A DNA stretch of 64,000 bases from positions 372,001 through 436,000 of the forward strand of contig NZ_JBNYXQ010000002.1 in the NCBI RefSeq assembly GCF_051380735.1, written 5' to 3'. This DNA is from Janthinobacterium sp051380735. Lineage in GTDB: Bacteria; Pseudomonadota; Gammaproteobacteria; Burkholderiales; Burkholderiaceae_D. Both the position numbers and the translations under genes were made by a program. The first letter of the stretch is position 1. The number at the start of each line of letters is the position of its first letter. This document shows positions 60,300 through 64,000 of the stretch, piece by piece. The notes beneath the pieces were generated by a model. The model saw only the letters and a list, made by a program, of their open reading frames with translations, did not search any database and was not told the DNA's origin.

Positions 60300-61933
60300 C
60301 GGGCGCTGCGATGGTCGTGCTCGACACCGATTTCGATGGCGCGCGGTTTCTGGCCGCCTGCATCACTCATGGCGCAAGGCGGCTGCACTATATCGCGCTG
60401 GCGCCACGCCCGGTCAACGCCGGCCAGCTGCCTTCGCCGTGGCGCGAGCAGTGGCCGCCACATGTGCGCGGCCTGCACCGCATGGTGTCGCGCGATGGCC
60501 AGGTCACGCTGGATCTGCTGATCGGCGAACCGGGCGCCAGCCTGGCGCAGCTGGCGGTGCGCGTCGACGAGGTTGTGCTGGCATGGGTGCCGCCGTCGAT
60601 GGCGGTGCTGGCGCGGCTGATGAGCGATGGCGCGCGCATGCAGGCGCTGCAGCTCGATGACGCCCAACGCATGGCGCTCGGCAGACTAGGCTTTGCGTTT
60701 GACGACAGCCGCTTGCGCGCCGTGTTCCGTGCAGGTCAAAAGCCGGTCGAGGCCGTACCCGTCATCGAGCGGCGCGCCATCGTGATCGGCGCGGGCGTGG
60801 CCGGCAGCGCCGCCTGCGAACGGCTGGCCGCACGCGGCTGGCAAGTAACCCTGGTCGAACGCCATGCGCAGCCGGCCAGCGAGGCGTCGGGCAACCTGGC
60901 CGGCATCTTCATGCCGCTGCTGTCGAGCGACGACAATATCCCCACGCGCCTGGTGCGCGCCGCCTATCTGTACGCGTTGCGCTACTGGGCCACCCTGGGC
61001 GGCGTCGGCACCGCGTTCGACGGCGCCAGTTGTGGCGTGCTGCACCTGGCGCGTGACAGCGAGCATGCGCAGGTGCAGCGCCGCATCGCCGCCAGCGGCG
61101 ATTACCCGCCCGAATTTGCGCGCTGGCTGGAAGCGGACGAAGCGAGTGCCATGCTGGGCGCCAACGCGCCGGACGGCGCCTGGTGGTTTGCGCAGGGCGG
61201 CTGGGCGCGCCCTTCTTCTGCCTGCGCCGCCATGCTGGACGCCTGCGGCGAGCGCCTGACGCGGCTTTTTTCCAGCAGCGCGCTGACCCTGGTGCGGGTT
61301 GACCATCAATGGCTGGTGCTCGATGCAGCCGGTGTGGTGATCGCCACCGCACCGACCGTGATTCTGGCTGCCGGCACGGGCGCCGTGCATTTCACGCAGG
61401 CTGCCGGCTTGCCCTTGTATGCCGTGCGCGGCCAGGTCACGCACCTGGATCAGGCCAGCCTGCCGACGCACCCCTTTGTCGTCTGCCGCGAGTCATACAT
61501 GACGCCGCCGCATGAGGGCGTGGTCTGCGTCGGCGCCACTTACGATGCGCAAGATGACGACGCCAGCCTGCGGCCATCGAGCCAGCAGGACAATCTCGAC
61601 AAGACCGCCGCCATCCTCGGCGTGCCGCCGTTCGAGGCGCCGCTGGCCGGGCGCACGGGCTTTCGCTGCATGGCGCCGGACCGCATGCCGCTGGTGGGTG
61701 CCTTGCCCGACCCCGGCGTGCCGCGCCGCTGCGAGCAGTTGCGCGACGTGCCGCGCTGGCCCGGCCTGTTCGGCTTGCTGGGCTATGCTTCGCGCGGTTT
61801 GACTTGGGCACCGCTGGCAGCCGAACTGCTGGCCTGCCAGCTTGAGGGCGAGCCGCTGCCGCTGGAAAGCCAGTTGCTGGCGGCGATCGATCCCGGCCGT
61901 TTTGTGCTCAAGGAGCGACGGCGCGCGCAGTAG
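60296..61933 (+). CDS. mnmC: MnmC with eroded methyltransferase half, intact FAD oxidase half
   Basis: 545 residues, start overlapping tag. The C-terminal part (about 155-545) is a complete MnmC(o) FAD oxidase: AIVIGAGVAGSAACERLAARGW, SEASGNLAGIFMPLLS, GRTGFRCMAPDRMPLVG. The N-terminal ~150 residues correspond to MnmC(m), but start about 55 residues late, and the SAM loop (E-T-G-F-G-x-G in the family) reads DTDFDGARF; the FLDGFAP motif reads VVLAWVPP. It could still remove the carboxymethyl group of tRNA cmnm5s2U34, but the methylation step is doubtful. Confidence 0.8.
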   Translation: MTGAAMVVLDTDFDGARFLAACITHGARRLHYIALAPRPVNAGQLPSPWREQWPPHVRGLHRMVSRDGQVTLDLLIGEPGASLAQLAVRVDEVVLAWVPPSMAVLARLMSDGARMQALQLDDAQRMALGRLGFAFDDSRLRAVFRAGQKPVEAVPVIERRAIVIGAGVAGSAACERLAARGWQVTLVERHAQPASEASGNLAGIFMPLLSSDDNIPTRLVRAAYLYALRYWATLGGVGTAFDGASCGVLHLARDSEHAQVQRRIAASGDYPPEFARWLEADEASAMLGANAPDGAWWFAQGGWARPSSACAAMLDACGERLTRLFSSSALTLVRVDHQWLVLDAAGVVIATAPTVILAAGTGAVHFTQAAGLPLYAVRGQVTHLDQASLPTHPFVVCRESYMTPPHEGVVCVGATYDAQDDDASLRPSSQQDNLDKTAAILGVPPFEAPLAGRTGFRCMAPDRMPLVGALPDPGVPRRCEQLRDVPRWPGLFGLLGYASRGLTWAPLAAELLACQLEGEPLPLESQLLAAIDPGRFVLKERRRAQ

Positions 61934-62017
61934 TGGCGCATGCGGCGGCGGGCGGTATAATTTGCCGGTGGCAAGCTAGCCGCGGCGCCTTGCCGCCGGC
62001 GCCCGAGGAGAGATGCA

Positions 62018-62743
62018 GTGGAAGACCAACACAGCACGCCCGAGCTGTTCCTGTTCCTGGCGTCGACCGTCCATGACATGAAAAATTCCATCAGCGTGGT
62101 CAGCGGCACGCTGGAATCCCTGCTGGCGGCCGAGCAGGCCAAGGCCAGTGACCAGGTCACTGCCGATCCGGCTTTTTTGCAGATGGCGCAGATGCTGTAC
62201 CAGACCAAGCGCCTCAACGACAACCTGATCCAGTTGCTGGCGCTGTACAAGCAGGTGGGCAAGCCCGGCTACCCCTTCGATGTGCAGCCGCAACTGGTGG
62301 GGCAATTGGTGGGGCAGGTGGTGGACCAGGAAAAAATCCTGCTCGCCTCCAAGGGTATCGCCATGGAGACGGATTTTCCGCCAGAGTTGATCTGGACCCT
62401 CGACGAGGACCTGGTGATCGGCGTGCTGGCCCATGCCATCAACAACGCCATCCGCTATACGAAAGACACGATACGCCTGTCTGCGCGCGAGCACCAGGGC
62501 CTGCTGGAACTGCGCGTGGAAGATAACGGCGACGGCTATACACAGGCGCTGCTCGACGCGGGCGGGGCGGCCATGGATGGCTTGTTGGCCGGCGTCAATT
62601 TTTCCACCAACAGCACCGGCCTGGGACTGTATTTTTCCAGCGAAGTGGCGAAGATGCACAAACACCGGGGGCAAAGCGGCAGCATCGCCCTTGAAAATGG
62701 CGGTGTGCTCGGCGGCGGCTGCTTTATCCTGCGCCTGCCGTGA
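62018..62743 (+). CDS. small cytosolic sensor histidine kinase
   Basis: 241 residues from a GTG start with a GAGGAG site; no in-frame ATG upstream fits. Phospho-acceptor region TVHDMKNSISVVSGTLE with His at 19; HATPase_c with the N box HAINNAIRY, G1 VEDNGDGY and G2 STGLGLYFSSEVA. No transmembrane or sensor domain. Probably phosphorylates the receiver-TPR protein encoded 14 bases downstream. Confidence 0.85.
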   Translation: MEDQHSTPELFLFLASTVHDMKNSISVVSGTLESLLAAEQAKASDQVTADPAFLQMAQMLYQTKRLNDNLIQLLALYKQVGKPGYPFDVQPQLVGQLVGQVVDQEKILLASKGIAMETDFPPELIWTLDEDLVIGVLAHAINNAIRYTKDTIRLSAREHQGLLELRVEDNGDGYTQALLDAGGAAMDGLLAGVNFSTNSTGLGLYFSSEVAKMHKHRGQSGSIALENGGVLGGGCFILRLP

Positions 62744-62757
62744 ACCGGGCACTCACG

Positions 62758-64000
62758 ATGGACCAGACCTCCCGCCCCAACGAAGCCGGCACCACCGACT
62801 GGGCCGACAAGCATTATCTGCTGGTCGACGATTTTGTCGGCATCCGCATCCTGCTGCGTGAATCGCTGCGCAACCTGGGTGCCCGCCATATCGACCAGGC
62901 TGCCAGCGGCAGCGAAGCGATGAAGCTGCTGGCCAAGACGCGCTACGACGTGGTGCTGTGCGACTACAACCTGGGTGAAGGCAAGAACGGCCAGCAAGTG
63001 CTGGAAGAGACGCGCGTGCGCAACCTGACGGCGCCGTCCAGCGTGTGGCTGATGGTGTCGGCCGAGAAAAGCGTGGAGTCGGTGATGGGCGCAGCCGAGC
63101 ACCAGCCCGACGCCTACCTGATCAAGCCGATCACCGAAGGCGTGCTGCTGACGCGATTGAACCGCGTGTGGCATAAAAAACAGGTGTTTCGCGAGATCGA
63201 CCAGGCCTGCCTGGAAAAGGATTACCTGCGCGCGGCCAAACTCTGCGACGCGCAGATCGCACAGAACAAGCTGCACGAACTCGATTTGCTGCGCATGAAG
63301 GCCAGCCTGCTGCTGAAAAGCGGCGAGCCGGAAAAGGCGCGCGCCATCTATGAAAAAGTGCTGGCCGAGCGCGACTACAGCTGGGCCCGGGCGGGGCTGG
63401 GCAAGATACGCATGAATAACGGCGAACACGAAGCGGCACGGCAGATATTCCAGGGCGTGATCGTCGAAAACCGCTATTACATCGACGCCTACGACCAGAT
63501 GGCGGTGGCCTACCAGTTGATGGGCCAGCATGAAGAGGCCTGCGGCGTACTGGAAAAAGCGGCGCGGCTGTCGCCCAATTCGGTGCCACGCCAGCGCAAC
63601 CTGGGCCAGGCGGCGCTGAAGATCGGCAATGTCGGCCTGGCCGAAAAGGCGTTTCGCAAATGCGTGGCGATCGGCGAATTTTCCGTGATGAAGACGGCAG
63701 ACGCCTATCTTGGCCTGGCGCGCGTGTGCGGCCTGAAGAAAGAGGCAAAAGAAGCGCTGCTGTGGCTGATGCTGGCGCGGCGCGAGTTTCCACCCGAAGA
63801 GATCGGCCTGCGCGCCAAGATCACCGAGGGCATGGTGCACCATGAAACGGGCGATTACCGGCACGCGCGCAAATGTGGCGACGAACTCGAGGCGATGCTG
63901 CTGGAAGACCCGGCGCGGCCCGACAAGGCCGTTTGCATGGAACTGGCCACCTTGCTGTTTGCCGTCGGCGTGAAGGACGCGCCGGCCAATTTGCTGTGCT
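62758..64000 (+). CDS. response regulator with C-terminal TPR repeats, 3' truncated
   Basis: Open from the ATG at 62758 to the window edge, 414 codons seen. Receiver at about 18-140 (YLLVDDFVGIRILLRESL; phospho-Asp in VVLCDYNLGEGKNG; Lys in AYLIKPI). Several TPR-like repeats follow from about 165 (EPEKARAIYEKVLAERDYSWARAGLG; EHEAARQIFQGVI; ACGVLEKAARLSPNSV; NVGLAEKAFRKCVAIG). No DNA-binding domain so far, so output is likely protein-protein. Pairs with the preceding kinase. Confidence 0.88.
   Translation, partial: MDQTSRPNEAGTTDWADKHYLLVDDFVGIRILLRESLRNLGARHIDQAASGSEAMKLLAKTRYDVVLCDYNLGEGKNGQQVLEETRVRNLTAPSSVWLMVSAEKSVESVMGAAEHQPDAYLIKPITEGVLLTRLNRVWHKKQVFREIDQACLEKDYLRAAKLCDAQIAQNKLHELDLLRMKASLLLKSGEPEKARAIYEKVLAERDYSWARAGLGKIRMNNGEHEAARQIFQGVIVENRYYIDAYDQMAVAYQLMGQHEEACGVLEKAARLSPNSVPRQRNLGQAALKIGNVGLAEKAFRKCVAIGEFSVMKTADAYLGLARVCGLKKEAKEALLWLMLARREFPPEEIGLRAKITEGMVHHETGDYRHARKCGDELEAMLLEDPARPDKAVCMELATLLFAVGVKDAPANLLC

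Overview
The window is one continuous stretch of a GC-rich (roughly 60-65 % by eye) beta-proteobacterial chromosome. Gene content and order point to Burkholderiales, most likely an Oxalobacteraceae of the Janthinobacterium/Duganella/Massilia type. The pointers are the kdsD-lptCAB-rpoN-hpf block, an HprK/PtsN/RapZ block, a very large DUF3683 FAD/Fe-S oxidoreductase, the fmdB-DUF502-aspS-nudB-EEP-clsB string, a THIN-B-like subclass B3 beta-lactamase and a long-form QueF. This placement is inference from content; no rRNA is present to confirm it. I recognise no tRNA, rRNA, CRISPR array, phage or intact insertion sequence.

Layout. 1-2.3 kb: the 3' end of a large repetitive adhesin-like gene (MBG/YDG modules, then an 18-copy 33-bp Pro/Val repeat), followed by an L,D-transpeptidase-like protein. 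2.4-6.7 kb: MipA/OmpV porin-like protein, periplasmic asparaginase, MOSC protein and a GAF-GGDEF diguanylate cyclase. 6.7-16.2 kb: envelope and nitrogen-PTS core, with a cation/proton antiporter divergent from kdsD-lptC-lptA-lptB-rpoN-hpf, which meets ptsN-hprK-rapZ head-on at a shared terminator. 16.6-24.5 kb: queF, ilvA, a YqaA membrane protein, the 1346-aa oxidoreductase and a HIT protein. 24.5-36 kb: ubiquinone genes (ubiE, ubiJ, ubiB), then fmdB-DUF502-aspS-nudB and EEP-clsB-hslR.

36-43.3 kb: a TetR-controlled fatty-acid beta-oxidation operon (acyl-CoA dehydrogenase, dehydrogenase/hydratase fusion, thiolase) with a separate enoyl-CoA hydratase behind a terminator. 43.4-44 kb: a BrnT-BrnA toxin-antitoxin locus in which toxin and antitoxin lie in one uninterrupted frame. 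44-46.2 kb: LysR and L-lactate dehydrogenase, divergent. 46.3-52.4 kb: serine hydrolase, NemR-type regulator with matching operators in front of itself and in front of yqhD plus a DJ-1 family gene, phosphoesterase, and a B3 metallo-beta-lactamase with Glu at the first zinc-ligand position. 52.4-64 kb: accessory region with a large secreted protein of unknown function, an attenuator-like leader, pnuC, receiver-AraC and HxlR regulators, an internally deleted osmC beside paiB, a MocR regulator, tag, an MnmC with an eroded methyltransferase half, and a histidine kinase with a receiver-TPR partner that runs off the window.

The observations most worth following up are the BrnT-BrnA read-through fusion with a predicted leaderless toxin and a strong internal antitoxin ribosome site; the rewired NemR-yqhD-DJ-1 electrophile-detoxification unit; the B3-E beta-lactamase; the degenerate MnmC and deleted OsmC; the missing kdsC between kdsD and lptC; and a dispersed GGGGTCAGACCC hairpin that serves as a terminator in at least one place.
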